Both the position numbers and the translations under genes were made by a program. From Magnetococcales bacterium (GTDB taxonomy: Bacteria; Pseudomonadota; Magnetococcia; Magnetococcales; JADFWU01): DNA of 64,000 nt. The notes beneath the pieces were generated by a model, which was given only the letters and a program-made list of their open reading frames with translations, ran no database searches and had not been told where the DNA came from. Shown piece by piece: positions 19,992 to 31,095 of the stretch; within the stretch, counting starts at the first letter, position 1; each line of letters starts with the position of its first letter. The stretch covers positions 1-64,000 of the forward strand of contig JADFWU010000016.1 of assembly GCA_015234045.1 (NCBI GenBank), given 5' to 3'.

Positions 19992-22900
19992 TCAATTCCG
20001 GCTGATTGAATAGATCAGAACCGGCTCAATTGGATAGTTGGCCATAGGTGCTGCATTTGAGTCTTCCCCTGTTGTCTCAACCGCAGCAATCGTATCTACC
20101 ACATCCAAGCCGTCCGTTACCTGACCAAAAACCGCATAACCAGGCGTAACACCCAGTTGATAGTCCAAGAACAGATTATCTTTATGATTGATGAAAAATT
20201 GTGATGTTGCGGTATCCGCACCTGATTGACGCGCCATGGCAATGGTTCCGCGCAGGTTTGACAGCCCATTGGTCGCTGCTTCGTTCACAATAGACGCATT
20301 GGGCGTTTTATAAAACGGAACCAAATCACCGCCAGAGTATTTAAGCTCGAACCCGCCGCCCTGTATCATGAAGTCCTGGATAACTCTGTGGAATATCATA
20401 TAGCTATAATATCCACTATCTACATATTCCAAAAAGTTGGCTACAGTGATTGGCGATTTATCAGGGTAGAGTTCCAAAGTGATTGCACCCAGGCTGGTTG
20501 CAATCGTCACATCAACAGGCTCAACCGTAACCCCCAATGAAAGAGGCACACCATTCGCCGACACATTGGCCTCGCTGACCTCCAGCACACTATAGTCACC
20601 GTCTGAATCCACATCCACACGATAGCTGGCCGCACTATTCAATCCTGTCACGGCAAAGGCACCGTTTGAGTCCGCCACCACCGCATCAACAAAATCACCC
20701 ACACTATCATGAATCAACACCAACGCACCCGCACCGTTCTCAATGGTGCCAACAATGCTACCCGCGCCAGACTCCAGCTCCAACAGCAAGCCGGTTTGAT
20801 CCCCTGAAGCCAGTGACAATCCTTGTAACCCTGCAACATCACGCCCCTTTCTGGCTTCCAGGTTATACGTCCCACTGGCGGACAGACCGGTTATTTCAAA
20901 AGAGCCATCCTGTGCTGTTACGGCACTACCCGCGATTTTCAGTGTGTCATCCCATGCCTGGACGGTTACACCCGGTGTGACAACACTATTGGTCCACACA
21001 TCACCGGCAATTATCCGACCAGCACTCATGGCGATGGACAGGTTGGCAATATTGGAAAGAATCGTCACCCGACCTGCGTTTTCATGAGACACCTGCCAGC
21101 TGGAACCACTGTAGTACAAATCCACCAGATCTGGCGCAGAAACTGAGAGAGAGTATGATCCTGACGGCACACCGGTTATTTGAAAATCACCATTGCCACT
21201 GCGTTTGGTCTGAGCATAACTGCCACTGTCGGAAATCGCTGTGATGGTGACCACCTGATCAGCCAAGGCATCGGGAATACCAGTCAAACTCCCGGAAATG
21301 GTCAGACTCTGACTGGTTGTCAGATTCATATCCAAACCGTTGAGCGTCTCTCCCTCATCCAATGAAAGCCGTGTTGCAGTAACCGGTGTACGCACCACAC
21401 CTGCTTGACTGAAATAATAGCGCCCGGATTTTGTCTCAACAGCTAAAATGAGATCATCAGCAGGCAGAATACCGCGCAAAGTGAAGTCATCCGAACCATA
21501 TCCCGAACCATATATTGTATCGGTTATCTGCTGATCATTGGTGCTGCTCCATGCTTCAATCTGAGCCTGTTCATTACTGGTCAGGCCATAAATAACACCG
21601 TCAAGACGACCACCCTCAAGCAAACTGAAATTGATATTGCTGCGACTACCACCGGTGAGATCCACCAGCTGCGGTGCCACTCCACGTTCTGGCACCTCAA
21701 CGGAGACACGATAATCCTCTACGCTATGCAATCCTGAGAACACATAGCCACCCTCATTTTCAATAGGCACGGAAACAAAGTGATTCTGCACGTTCGACCA
21801 GGCGTTAACGCGACCGGTAACAGCGTCTGGCAAGTTACTGACAGTGCCGCTCACTGAACGCCCACTACTCAGGAAAACATCAACATCACTTTGTGATTCC
21901 GACTCCAGATTGAAGCGCATCGCATCAATAAAGGTCGTCAACCCGCTCGCACTATAGTATCCACCAGGCTGATAATCGCTTTCGACAAACAACCGGTAAT
22001 CTGAAGCGGGAGGCAGGCCTTTGATGGCAAAGCTACCGCTGGAATTCAGCATCACACGACCACCTCGACTCAACCGAGAGGACCACGCTTCCACAACAAC
22101 CGGTCCTTGACTGACACCCGAAACGGTACCGGAAATGGACATACCATCAGACAACGCCACATGCACATCTCTGGACGTGGTCAGATCAATCTGTGCTGCC
22201 CGTTGCTCACCCGCTGGAGACAACCCGTCACCTGCATAGAATCCACCAACCTGATCTCCGTTTTGCGGCGTGATCATCACCTGATAGTCATCCGCTGAGA
22301 TCAAACCAGTCAGCATTGCGCTAACCGAAGTGTTGAGCGCGGTCACCGTAGTCCAAACAAAACTGCCAGAGTGGTCCGAATAGGCCATGACATCGAACAT
22401 ATCACCCGGCTGTGTACCAGTCAGATTGACCGTTAACGAGATCCCCTCTTCCACTTGGATATTGATACCGCTGATATCATGCTCTGACAGATCCAACAGT
22501 GTGGCCTGATCCCACGCTCTCAAAGGTGTGGGTAAGCCATCGACCACACCCTGCCAATAGCCATCTGCATAACGTTCGGCAGTGACAAAAAGACGGTAGT
22601 CGCTGGCCGGTTGCATATTCTCGATAGTAAACGGTGCGAACGCACTTTCCGCCGTCAGGGTGAGGGTACGCGCAATGGATTTACTCTCTGACAACGCAGA
22701 GATAATCAGCTGATCTCCCGTACTCAACCCACTGACCATGCCAGAAATCGCATAACGCGCTTCCGCCACGTCCACGGTAAAGCTTTGTTGCAGGGTATTG
22801 CCATCCGACCCGGTCACTGTGAGCGTTACAGTCTGCGAACCGGGTTGCTTAAACGTATATATGACCTGTGAACCACTGCGGGTATTGCCATCTTCAAAGA

Positions 22901-25900
22901 GCCAAAGATAATCGGTCACTTCACCGCCTGCTTGCAGGGCATTGGCTTGGAAGATCTGAGCCTTAGACGCACGTGCCTCGGTTGGCAATACCATATCTTT
23001 GATGACAATTGTGCCTGGAGGACCAATATCACCATCATCTCTTTCCAGGGCATACAACTTGGTAAGTGTTGCACCGGAACTCATGGTAAACGTATCGGAA
23101 ACATCCAGATATCCACTGACATCAGTGGTCAGTGTTCGGCTACCACTTGCCAAGGCCAGTGAAAAGCGACCACTGGTATCGGTTTGGATGGTCTCACCCC
23201 CAACAGTGACCGTGACATCCGCCATACGGTGCAGATCAAGGCTGTTAAACAGCACGCCATTGACTACACCCTCTCCAACACCCACCACGATATCGTCTTG
23301 CGCTGGACTGCCCAACGCAAAGAGTCGCATATCACTATCACTGTTACCCGCCGCATCAATCGCACGCGCTTTAATGGTGTAGAAATCGGAAGGCAAAGAT
23401 CCACCCCCCGTCACCACGGCGGATGAAAGGTTCAGCGACCAACCATAAACACCATTGCTACCAGAGAGGGAATCCACATCAATCCAGGCGGATTCCTGTG
23501 TCCATTGATAGCGGCTACTACTGTCATGCCTGAGTTGAAATTGTCCGTTGGATATCTGCACGTGAACAGTTGGCATCGCGCCACCAACGTCAGACACCGC
23601 ACCGGAAATCAAAGGAAAAGCACTGCTTGATGACAGTATTTCCTGATCAACAGGCGTGGTAATGGAAACCACTGGATCAGTGTCATCCACTGTAAACACA
23701 GCACTTTTGACACCCTGACTATACCCGCCGCCATCAATGGCGAAATAACGCAACGTGGTCGTTTGAGAGAGCACAAACGGCGCACTGTATTTGGGACTGG
23801 ATGTGGTAGGTGACGTACCATTTGTGGTGTAGTGAATAGCCGTACACCCCAAAGCAGAAGCGTATTCACAGTCAAAGGAGACAGTAACAGGCTCTGCAAA
23901 GACACCCGGCGTTGGTGAAATAACTGCCGCCGGACCAGACAGTGAGAGCACTGTAATGGAAAAAGGATCAAGAATGGCTGTTGCCGTACCATCGGAAACC
24001 GTGATGGTCACATCATAAGTGGTTCCGGCTGTCTGAGGTGTACCGGTAATTTTTCCGGTACTGGTATTGAATGATGCCCAAGCTGGCAGGTTTTCGACTG
24101 TAAATGTCAGGCCCTGTCCATCCACATCCAGCACATCCGGCTGAAAACTGTAGTCTCGACTCGCCTTGATTGTCGTAACCGGCGAACCGCTGATTATCGG
24201 TACATCGTTAACAGGCTCTATGATAATTTCATAGCTGTGATTTTCAGCATCCGACGTGTTGGCTTTGTAGGTAATGGTATCCACGCCATTGGCATTGGCG
24301 AACGGCGTATAAGTAAACGCGCCCGTACTGGTATTGAGGTCTGAGATAATCCCTTTTTCCGGCTGTCCTGTAATGGCATAGGCATACGGCTTGGTGGCAC
24401 CATCCGGTGGTGGCAATACGCCGCTTCCGCCGTTATCTTCGATCAAATAAAGCTGTGTGTCATTCTGAACCAGATCCAGATCCTGTCCACCTGAAGTGGT
24501 TGTAATTACGATGGGACGATAGTGATCCCCGGAAATACCGAGACCAAGTTGGCTGACATCATTGCGGCCCCATCCCAGTACATGGCCATCACTACGCAGT
24601 ACCAGGGTATGATCCCAGGCATCCAGAATGATACCGCTGATCAAACCGGGAATCTGAGCAGGAAAAAACGTGGAATCCTGGTTGTCCGTACCCAGTTGAC
24701 CATATCGATTATCACCCCAACCATAGCCCGTACCATCGGTCAGTAAAGCCACAGAGTGGTTGCGTCCACCAGCCATGACATGGACATCGTACAGACCCGG
24801 CACCAAGGTTGGTGCGGTCCGGTCCATATAATCTCCCAGTCCCAACTGGCCATAGTGATTGGCACCCCATGCGCGAATGCGCGCGCTGTCGGTCTTCACC
24901 ATCGTATGGCGCTCACCCGCTGCAATGGCGGTAATGTTACCCAGACTTGGCACCGCTGTTGGTTGGTCGGCGATTACCGTATGCCCTAACCCCAACTCAC
25001 CCCGACTGTTCTCGCCCCAACTGTACACCACACCATCGGAAGTCAACGCCACACTGTGCAAACTGCCTGTAGCAATCTCCACAACCCTGGAAAGACCACT
25101 CACCTCCGCTGGCGTTGAGGTAGATATCCGGCTACTGTTACCCAACTGTCCGTTACCGTTATAACCCCAACTCCACACCACACCACTGGATTGCAGAACC
25201 ATTACATGTCCGGCACCCGCTTCAATCTCTATCAGATCAGTGGGCAGTCCGGTAATCTTGACCGGTATACTCAGATCCTGTGTACCACTGGCGGTTAAAT
25301 AACCAAAAGCGTCCCAACCCTGAATCCATACCGTGCCATCTCTTTTCAAAATCGCCGAAAAGCCTTCATCCGGATCCAAACCACCGACACTGACTTGACT
25401 GACATTCTGAAATTGGGTGCTCTTTTCCGGTCTGCCAATCTCATCAATACCGGTTACACCCGTCTGACTCTGTGCATTAAACCCCCACCCCCACAGATCA
25501 CCGTCATCGGAAACCGCCAGACTGTGTGGACCGGCGGAAAGCGTGGCTGTGGTTGTCACCGGGATGCTACTGCCAGGCACCACGGCGGTAGTAAGCGAAA
25601 AAATCTCTTCGGTATCAATAGGATTAACTACTGGTGCAGGCTCACTGAGATTGGTGGTGGTCGTGTTACCCAACTGACCGGAATTGTTACCACCCCAGGA
25701 GTACAGTTCACCTTGATTTGTCTGCGCGATAAAATGGTAACCACCGGCACTGATTTTACTGATACCCGTCAACGTACTGATCTGGGCAGGCGTATTGGTT
25801 TTGGTCTTATGACCTAGCCCCAACTGACCATAGTTGTTCTGTCCCCAGCTCCAGAGAGTGCCATCCTGACGCAATACTACTGAAGAGCCCGTACTTGCCG

Positions 25901-26768
25901 AAATCGCCACCACTTGTGAAAGCGTTGATACGGTTATCGGTATAAATGTATCGGTATTGTTGCCAATACCAAGCTGTCCATTGTAGTTATCACCCCACAC
26001 CCACAACGCACCACTGGATGTCATGGCCATGGCGTGGTTATTACCAGCACTGATTGCCACTACCGTATCGGGCAATCCGGCAATCTGCACAGGCGCTCTG
26101 ATAATCGATGAAATACCCGGATCTTGACCAAGCTGTCCTTGATCATTCCTGCCCCACCCCCAAACCGTTCCATCCTGTTTGAGGGCAAGCATATAGTTTG
26201 AGCCTACTGAAATCGCCTGCACACCACTTAATGTAGAGATTTTCGAAGGTGTCAATTTTTTGCTGACATCACTTCCCAAACCTAATTGACCATACTGATT
26301 ATGACCCCATGACCAAACGTAGCCCGCGCTATCCAGAGCGGCACTGAAATAGTCACCCGCATCAATGGCGGCAATATCTGACAAACTCCACAACCGGGTT
26401 GGTTGATAAATATTTTCATCACTCCCGAGACCCAGCTGGCCAATACCATTATTACCCCACACCCACACGGAGCCATCTTCTTTCAACAACAGACTATGGA
26501 GCAACCCCGCTGCACTGGCCTTTGCCTGTGAAACATTGGGCACTTGGGTGGGAATGGAAATGGGCGTGTCCGAGGTCGTATTATTACCAAACTGACCGTC
26601 TGAATTACGCCCCCACACCCAGAGCGTGCCGTCGGCATGGACACCCAGCGTATGGTTCACACCTGCGGATATATAAGGTTCCACCGCGTCAACAGATGGT
26701 GTCATCACCATCTGAATGAGTAGCGTAAGAACAAAGGCAAAGCCCATGATGGCGGCGTTGCGCTTCAT
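19992..26768 (-). CDS. Giant secreted multidomain protein: RCC1 repeats, Ig/PKD/CHB_HEX-like modules, prealbumin-like repeats, C-terminal cyclophilin-type PPIase
   Basis: 2258 aa with signal peptide; many HTLGVHADGTLWVWGRNSDGQFG repeats; C-terminus ITLELYPDKSPITVANFLEYVDSGYYSYMIFHRVIQDFMIQGGGF...SQFFINHKDN (cyclophilin). Confidence 0.88.
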   Translation of the reverse strand: MKRNAAIMGFAFVLTLLIQMVMTPSVDAVEPYISAGVNHTLGVHADGTLWVWGRNSDGQFGNNTTSDTPISIPTQVPNVSQAKASAAGLLHSLLLKEDGSVWVWGNNGIGQLGLGSDENIYQPTRLWSLSDIAAIDAGDYFSAALDSAGYVWSWGHNQYGQLGLGSDVSKKLTPSKISTLSGVQAISVGSNYMLALKQDGTVWGWGRNDQGQLGQDPGISSIIRAPVQIAGLPDTVVAISAGNNHAMAMTSSGALWVWGDNYNGQLGIGNNTDTFIPITVSTLSQVVAISASTGSSVVLRQDGTLWSWGQNNYGQLGLGHKTKTNTPAQISTLTGISKISAGGYHFIAQTNQGELYSWGGNNSGQLGNTTTTNLSEPAPVVNPIDTEEIFSLTTAVVPGSSIPVTTTATLSAGPHSLAVSDDGDLWGWGFNAQSQTGVTGIDEIGRPEKSTQFQNVSQVSVGGLDPDEGFSAILKRDGTVWIQGWDAFGYLTASGTQDLSIPVKITGLPTDLIEIEAGAGHVMVLQSSGVVWSWGYNGNGQLGNSSRISTSTPAEVSGLSRVVEIATGSLHSVALTSDGVVYSWGENSRGELGLGHTVIADQPTAVPSLGNITAIAAGERHTMVKTDSARIRAWGANHYGQLGLGDYMDRTAPTLVPGLYDVHVMAGGRNHSVALLTDGTGYGWGDNRYGQLGTDNQDSTFFPAQIPGLISGIILDAWDHTLVLRSDGHVLGWGRNDVSQLGLGISGDHYRPIVITTTSGGQDLDLVQNDTQLYLIEDNGGSGVLPPPDGATKPYAYAITGQPEKGIISDLNTSTGAFTYTPFANANGVDTITYKANTSDAENHSYEIIIEPVNDVPIISGSPVTTIKASRDYSFQPDVLDVDGQGLTFTVENLPAWASFNTSTGKITGTPQTAGTTYDVTITVSDGTATAILDPFSITVLSLSGPAAVISPTPGVFAEPVTVSFDCEYASALGCTAIHYTTNGTSPTTSSPKYSAPFVLSQTTTLRYFAIDGGGYSQGVKSAVFTVDDTDPVVSITTPVDQEILSSSSAFPLISGAVSDVGGAMPTVHVQISNGQFQLRHDSSSRYQWTQESAWIDVDSLSGSNGVYGWSLNLSSAVVTGGGSLPSDFYTIKARAIDAAGNSDSDMRLFALGSPAQDDIVVGVGEGVVNGVLFNSLDLHRMADVTVTVGGETIQTDTSGRFSLALASGSRTLTTDVSGYLDVSDTFTMSSGATLTKLYALERDDGDIGPPGTIVIKDMVLPTEARASKAQIFQANALQAGGEVTDYLWLFEDGNTRSGSQVIYTFKQPGSQTVTLTVTGSDGNTLQQSFTVDVAEARYAISGMVSGLSTGDQLIISALSESKSIARTLTLTAESAFAPFTIENMQPASDYRLFVTAERYADGYWQGVVDGLPTPLRAWDQATLLDLSEHDISGINIQVEEGISLTVNLTGTQPGDMFDVMAYSDHSGSFVWTTVTALNTSVSAMLTGLISADDYQVMITPQNGDQVGGFYAGDGLSPAGEQRAAQIDLTTSRDVHVALSDGMSISGTVSGVSQGPVVVEAWSSRLSRGGRVMLNSSGSFAIKGLPPASDYRLFVESDYQPGGYYSASGLTTFIDAMRFNLESESQSDVDVFLSSGRSVSGTVSNLPDAVTGRVNAWSNVQNHFVSVPIENEGGYVFSGLHSVEDYRVSVEVPERGVAPQLVDLTGGSRSNINFSLLEGGRLDGVIYGLTSNEQAQIEAWSSTNDQQITDTIYGSGYGSDDFTLRGILPADDLILAVETKSGRYYFSQAGVVRTPVTATRLSLDEGETLNGLDMNLTTSQSLTISGSLTGIPDALADQVVTITAISDSGSYAQTKRSGNGDFQITGVPSGSYSLSVSAPDLVDLYYSGSSWQVSHENAGRVTILSNIANLSIAMSAGRIIAGDVWTNSVVTPGVTVQAWDDTLKIAGSAVTAQDGSFEITGLSASGTYNLEARKGRDVAGLQGLSLASGDQTGLLLELESGAGSIVGTIENGAGALVLIHDSVGDFVDAVVADSNGAFAVTGLNSAASYRVDVDSDGDYSVLEVSEANVSANGVPLSLGVTVEPVDVTIATSLGAITLELYPDKSPITVANFLEYVDSGYYSYMIFHRVIQDFMIQGGGFELKYSGGDLVPFYKTPNASIVNEAATNGLSNLRGTIAMARQSGADTATSQFFINHKDNLFLDYQLGVTPGYAVFGQVTDGLDVVDTIAAVETTGEDSNAAPMANYPIEPVLIYSISRN

Positions 26769-26973
26769 TGATGGATCTCCTTGAGGTCGTCTTGCCTGTT
26801 AATTCAAAGTCGCCATTCTGCAACAGTACAGAATGCATCCTTATGTTAATTGCATTTTTTATACCATTGAGGCAAAAGAGGTGTAGACTCGTGCATACTG
26901 TTCGATGCGGATGAGGGTTGTGCAGGACACTATGAAATCGACTATTCAGGATTAATGATCTGATTGATTCTTA

Positions 26974-26999
26974 TTCAAATTTTCGACAAAACCGCTATA
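26974..26999. repeat. Short fragment of the dispersed hairpin repeat (see 36412 and 57319)
   Basis: ttcaaattttcgacaaaaccgctata vs ttcaaattttagacgaaaccgctata. Confidence 0.45.
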
Positions 27000-27033
27000 T
27001 TAAACAGTTATCTAAACAAAGGAAGCGCACCCC

Positions 27034-30000
27034 TTACTGAGGACCAACGATGCCTTCCTTGTTATCTCCCCAGATACCAGACCAAACCTGCCCACCATGG
27101 ATATAGTGAACACTGTCATTTAACAACAACGCCCGATCCTGTGCAAAGTACCAATAACCGCCGTCAGTATCACCATTGTCCCGACTCGAAATGGTGATCT
27201 GCCCAATGGGATCAATACGCTCTTGCAGAGAAGATGCGCCATCAGAGTAAATATCGAACAAGTGCAAACCGGTATCAGTCCAATCATACCAAGTCCAAGG
27301 TTGACCCAGATCGGCCCATGCATGGGTTGGCTCGGTATCATGGCGTTTAACGGGAATGGCCAACCTTCCGGGCTTACCGTCCATAGGCGGCAACCAAGCC
27401 ATGGCATGATGATCACTGAGGATGCCGGAATCCGTACCACGTTGACCAATCACATGGGATTCAAGTTCTGATGGATTATCAGGGTCCGCGACATCAAACA
27501 GAGTCAGTTTGAGTCCCTGATACCACGCGCCACGCCCACCCATATCTGACGCGTCTGTATCCGCCACAGCTGTTTTTCCTATACCCAACAACAGGGTTTC
27601 ACCAATGGGATGCAGATAGTCGGAATACCCTTCAATATGCAGCGCACCACGTTGAACCGGGTTGAACGGATCGGCCAGATCAAACACATATAGAGGATCG
27701 GTCACCTTAAAGGTCACCAGATAAGCCCGTGAGCCGACATAGCGTACCGAGTACAAACGTTCACCCAACGCGCCAATACCATCAACATGAGCGGTCTCTT
27801 CCAAGCTTGGCAGAACAGTGGACAGATCACTCGTTTTTTCCTGCAACAAGGTCAAGCGCGTGGTTGCGGTGTCGTTCCAAGTCTGTCCCAAAGAAGTTGC
27901 AATACGCAGGGTGTTGTCATACTCACTCATGCGAAACGGTTTTTTATCCTGCTCCCAGCCCAGAGTACCTCGAACAGTACCAGAACCCCGATAGAGCGGC
28001 CCCTCTTCCGTGAGTGAAAATTTATGTATGGCTGTCGTTTCCACCATTTCAACAGGTTCCATCAGGGCATCAAACCGCCCTATTGGTCGGATTCGCGGTG
28101 CTGCGTAATTCACACGGGTTGTGGCCAGATAGAGACTCTCGGTAGAAACATAGATCGTCTCGGTAGGCCCAACAACACAGTGCGCCAACCACTGATCAGG
28201 CTGTGCCAGGTCAATGGTCACCAGTGTGATCAGATCAGGCGTTATGGCCCGTTTTTCTGAAAAAGAGGGCACAAAGCAGTTTTCCGGCTCCACCAGATCA
28301 CCGTGATCAATACCGTTGATTGAGATATCAGGCAACAAATCAGAAACCGTTATCTGTTCTGTAAGAGTCTGATTATCCTGTTTTTCGGAATCCGTGACCG
28401 GATAGTAGTTGAAATCGCGTGGTGACGGTGTATAGCGGGTGACCAGGTAGAGTTTCTCACCGATGCGCCGACTGGAAATCAACTGACCATTGATCTTGAT
28501 ATGGGTGTTGCGTTCGATAGCCGTTGGGTCAGAGACATCATAAAAACCGATTTCAGTATCACCGGAGCGCCAATACCAAGGACTCAACCACATTGCCCAC
28601 ATGTTACTGTTGCGACCGCCTACGGTAACAAGCATATCTGCCGCATCTTCGGGACGGTTGTTGGCCAGATAGAGTCCATCAACCTGCTCGTCCGATTCAA
28701 AGGCAATTTCATCCACCTCAGTAACGGATGCAGGATCATCACGCACACGCAATACCCGCAGATGTTTTTTCGTATAATGGAAAGGTGCCACAAAACTGCT
28801 CACGGCAACATCCGATTCTACACTGTTATCGGTTATTGATTGGTCTGAGATGAGATAAAGATAGTGACCATCGCTTTTGATCCGATCCGCCTCATCCACG
28901 CCAACCTCTTGGAGATTGGTACTGGAAACAGTGGCACCACTACCGGCATCACTGCTGGCATCCGCCTCCATGGCAGTAGCCATATATAAACGATCATACA
29001 TTTGGGGCGTGGCACTATCCAACAGCCCTTGAGTCAGGAAATCCTTGAGCGCCTCACCACTGGCCACCTGAGCCAGAGCAAAGCCCGGCCCACTCTGTCC
29101 TTGAGGTCTCATGGCAAGATGAATCATGCCAGGCTTTTGTTGGGTGTCAGTCGCTGTTGTTACAGGCAGCGTGATTCGATTCCAGGCTTTGTGTTCCATA
29201 CCGGTTGTCAGATCGTCCCGCACTTCATACCAACCCGCACCATCACGAGCGCTGAGACTCAGTACCAACTCATCCGATGGATCATCATCCATATTGGCGC
29301 ACGCAGGCATGACAGCCCCAGAACGTTGGTTATAACCACGCCATCCCAACCGCAACCAACCCCGTCTCAATCCAGTAGCACTTTTGGTATGAAGAGCATC
29401 AGCACTATCAAACACCCTCAACCAGCCACCACCACCCTGCCCCATGCCCAACAGCAACTCAGAAGCGCCGTCACCATCCAGATCACAGATAGCTGGCCAA
29501 ATACCCTCATCATTTCTCTGATATTTTAAATGACCAGGACGCTTCCAATCCAGATGTGCAAAAGATGCCTGAGCGTCATCAAACACCTCTACCCAACCTT
29601 TACCGCCTGGACCCGAGGCAATGACGATTTCGTCAGCACTGTCCTGATCCAAATTACCTACCGCTGGTCTCACACCACCGCCGGAACGGTTATATTTTTT
29701 ACCGGAATACCGTTTCCAACCATTTGTGTGGCTCGTACCTGCGATTTTTTTATACCCATGCAGGGCATCATCCAGCAACAGAAACCAACCCCGACTACCA
29801 TCACCCAAACCGATCACCAACTCATCCAGACCATCGTCATCCAGATCACCACAGGCGGGCATGGTTTCGCCGTTGGCATCGTTATATTTTTTCCAGGGAA
29901 TCCGCAACCAGCGCAGATGCGCATGACTGTGACTCTCATCATCAAGAATCTCAATCCAACCACCACTGCCCGGCCCAAGCCCAACCACCAACTCATCCGC

Positions 30001-30249
30001 CCCATCACCATCAACATCACACCAAGCAGGCCGTGTATCACCGTCATGCTGGTGATTATCGTCCCCACTCACCCGAACACGCCCTTCTGAACTGGCCGGA
30101 TCAAAAGGATCAAGCAACGCCACGGCACCCGCACCGCCCACACCATGACTCATGGCCATCGCACCAGGCAGCCCTGCATTGGCATTGAAAGAAAAGAGGC
30201 AAAAAAGGAAAGCGCCGAGAATAGAACCAAGCATGGTGTGACGAATCAT
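27034..30249 (-). CDS. Secreted FG-GAP-like repeat protein fused to a C-terminal beta-propeller (Beta_propel-type) domain
   Basis: DVDGDGADELVVGLGPGSGGW repeats; TNLQEVGVDEADRIKSDGHYLYLISD...; FKVTDPLYVFDLADPFNPVQRGALHIEGYSDYLHPIGE. Confidence 0.85.
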   Translation of the reverse strand: MIRHTMLGSILGAFLFCLFSFNANAGLPGAMAMSHGVGGAGAVALLDPFDPASSEGRVRVSGDDNHQHDGDTRPAWCDVDGDGADELVVGLGPGSGGWIEILDDESHSHAHLRWLRIPWKKYNDANGETMPACGDLDDDGLDELVIGLGDGSRGWFLLLDDALHGYKKIAGTSHTNGWKRYSGKKYNRSGGGVRPAVGNLDQDSADEIVIASGPGGKGWVEVFDDAQASFAHLDWKRPGHLKYQRNDEGIWPAICDLDGDGASELLLGMGQGGGGWLRVFDSADALHTKSATGLRRGWLRLGWRGYNQRSGAVMPACANMDDDPSDELVLSLSARDGAGWYEVRDDLTTGMEHKAWNRITLPVTTATDTQQKPGMIHLAMRPQGQSGPGFALAQVASGEALKDFLTQGLLDSATPQMYDRLYMATAMEADASSDAGSGATVSSTNLQEVGVDEADRIKSDGHYLYLISDQSITDNSVESDVAVSSFVAPFHYTKKHLRVLRVRDDPASVTEVDEIAFESDEQVDGLYLANNRPEDAADMLVTVGGRNSNMWAMWLSPWYWRSGDTEIGFYDVSDPTAIERNTHIKINGQLISSRRIGEKLYLVTRYTPSPRDFNYYPVTDSEKQDNQTLTEQITVSDLLPDISINGIDHGDLVEPENCFVPSFSEKRAITPDLITLVTIDLAQPDQWLAHCVVGPTETIYVSTESLYLATTRVNYAAPRIRPIGRFDALMEPVEMVETTAIHKFSLTEEGPLYRGSGTVRGTLGWEQDKKPFRMSEYDNTLRIATSLGQTWNDTATTRLTLLQEKTSDLSTVLPSLEETAHVDGIGALGERLYSVRYVGSRAYLVTFKVTDPLYVFDLADPFNPVQRGALHIEGYSDYLHPIGETLLLGIGKTAVADTDASDMGGRGAWYQGLKLTLFDVADPDNPSELESHVIGQRGTDSGILSDHHAMAWLPPMDGKPGRLAIPVKRHDTEPTHAWADLGQPWTWYDWTDTGLHLFDIYSDGASSLQERIDPIGQITISSRDNGDTDGGYWYFAQDRALLLNDSVHYIHGGQVWSGIWGDNKEGIVGPQ

Positions 30250-30353
30250 GAGTACACTTCCATTTGGTTAAGGCTGTTTTTTGAGAGTGTAGAGCCTTTT
30301 CAATGTACTATTTATTCAAATTTTTTTCAATATTCAACTGCGTAACTCTATAA

Positions 30354-30405
30354 TCTTGCGCGAGAGGGATAATTTATTTTTTCCGCGACCCTTAACCTAT
30401 CAATG
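30354..30405. repeat. Dispersed ~50-bp repeat (partner at 49551)
   Basis: gggataatttattttttccgcgaccct core identical in both copies; MITE half-end ttcaactgcgtaactct lies just upstream (30333-30349). Confidence 0.65.
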
Positions 30406-31056
30406 CGTTTTAAGAAGGTAAAAATAGCGCTGCATCAGAATCCGAACACCATCGGCATAACGCCAGGGATTCTCTTCAACATCATCCTTCAAAGCGCGCA
30501 ATGTCATAGCCCGATGATCCACGGCCTCACCGTCCAAAAACTGAAACGGACCATCAAACACACCCGCGTACACCACAACATTGGACCGCTTGAGCCAAGG
30601 TTCGCCATTGCGTACCCGAACCAGAGAGCCGTGCCAGGGATCATGATCAATCATGCGGATCAAAGCGCGTTGCCCGGGTTGATGACTGTCGGATTTTAGC
30701 AGAGTGTGGTAGTGCAGATCATCATCAGCTATGGTGACATGCCCGACACCAACCTCCTCCATCATCTCCTTACGCGCATTCTCATCAAAGGCCGCACGTG
30801 ACAAAGAGCGATCCTCCGTGACAACATGACCACCGACCGATTTATCCCACATGAAGGGGTTCTCAGGTCGGTCGCCTCGTTTGACCAATCGGATCTCTCC
30901 ATTACTGTGCATGAGGATGACATTGATCACGGGCAGAGCCAGGTGGGCATCACCGTGTTTTCGCGAATATTTTCTAATCTCTTCAAATAGTTTTGGCCGT
31001 GCATCGGTCTTAACATAGTGGCCGTGACGATTGGTGGCATGAAGGCGTTCAGCCAT
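30400..31056 (-). CDS. NUDIX hydrolase (IPP-isomerase-like subgroup)
   Basis: PFMWDKSVGGHVVTEDRSLSRAAFDENARKEMMEEVGV NUDIX box. Confidence 0.78.
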   Translation of the reverse strand: MAERLHATNRHGHYVKTDARPKLFEEIRKYSRKHGDAHLALPVINVILMHSNGEIRLVKRGDRPENPFMWDKSVGGHVVTEDRSLSRAAFDENARKEMMEEVGVGHVTIADDDLHYHTLLKSDSHQPGQRALIRMIDHDPWHGSLVRVRNGEPWLKRSNVVVYAGVFDGPFQFLDGEAVDHRAMTLRALKDDVEENPWRYADGVRILMQRYFYLLKTH

Positions 31057-31095
31057 TATTTATTCCTTATTATTTGCCGTCTGTCCCGATCATTT

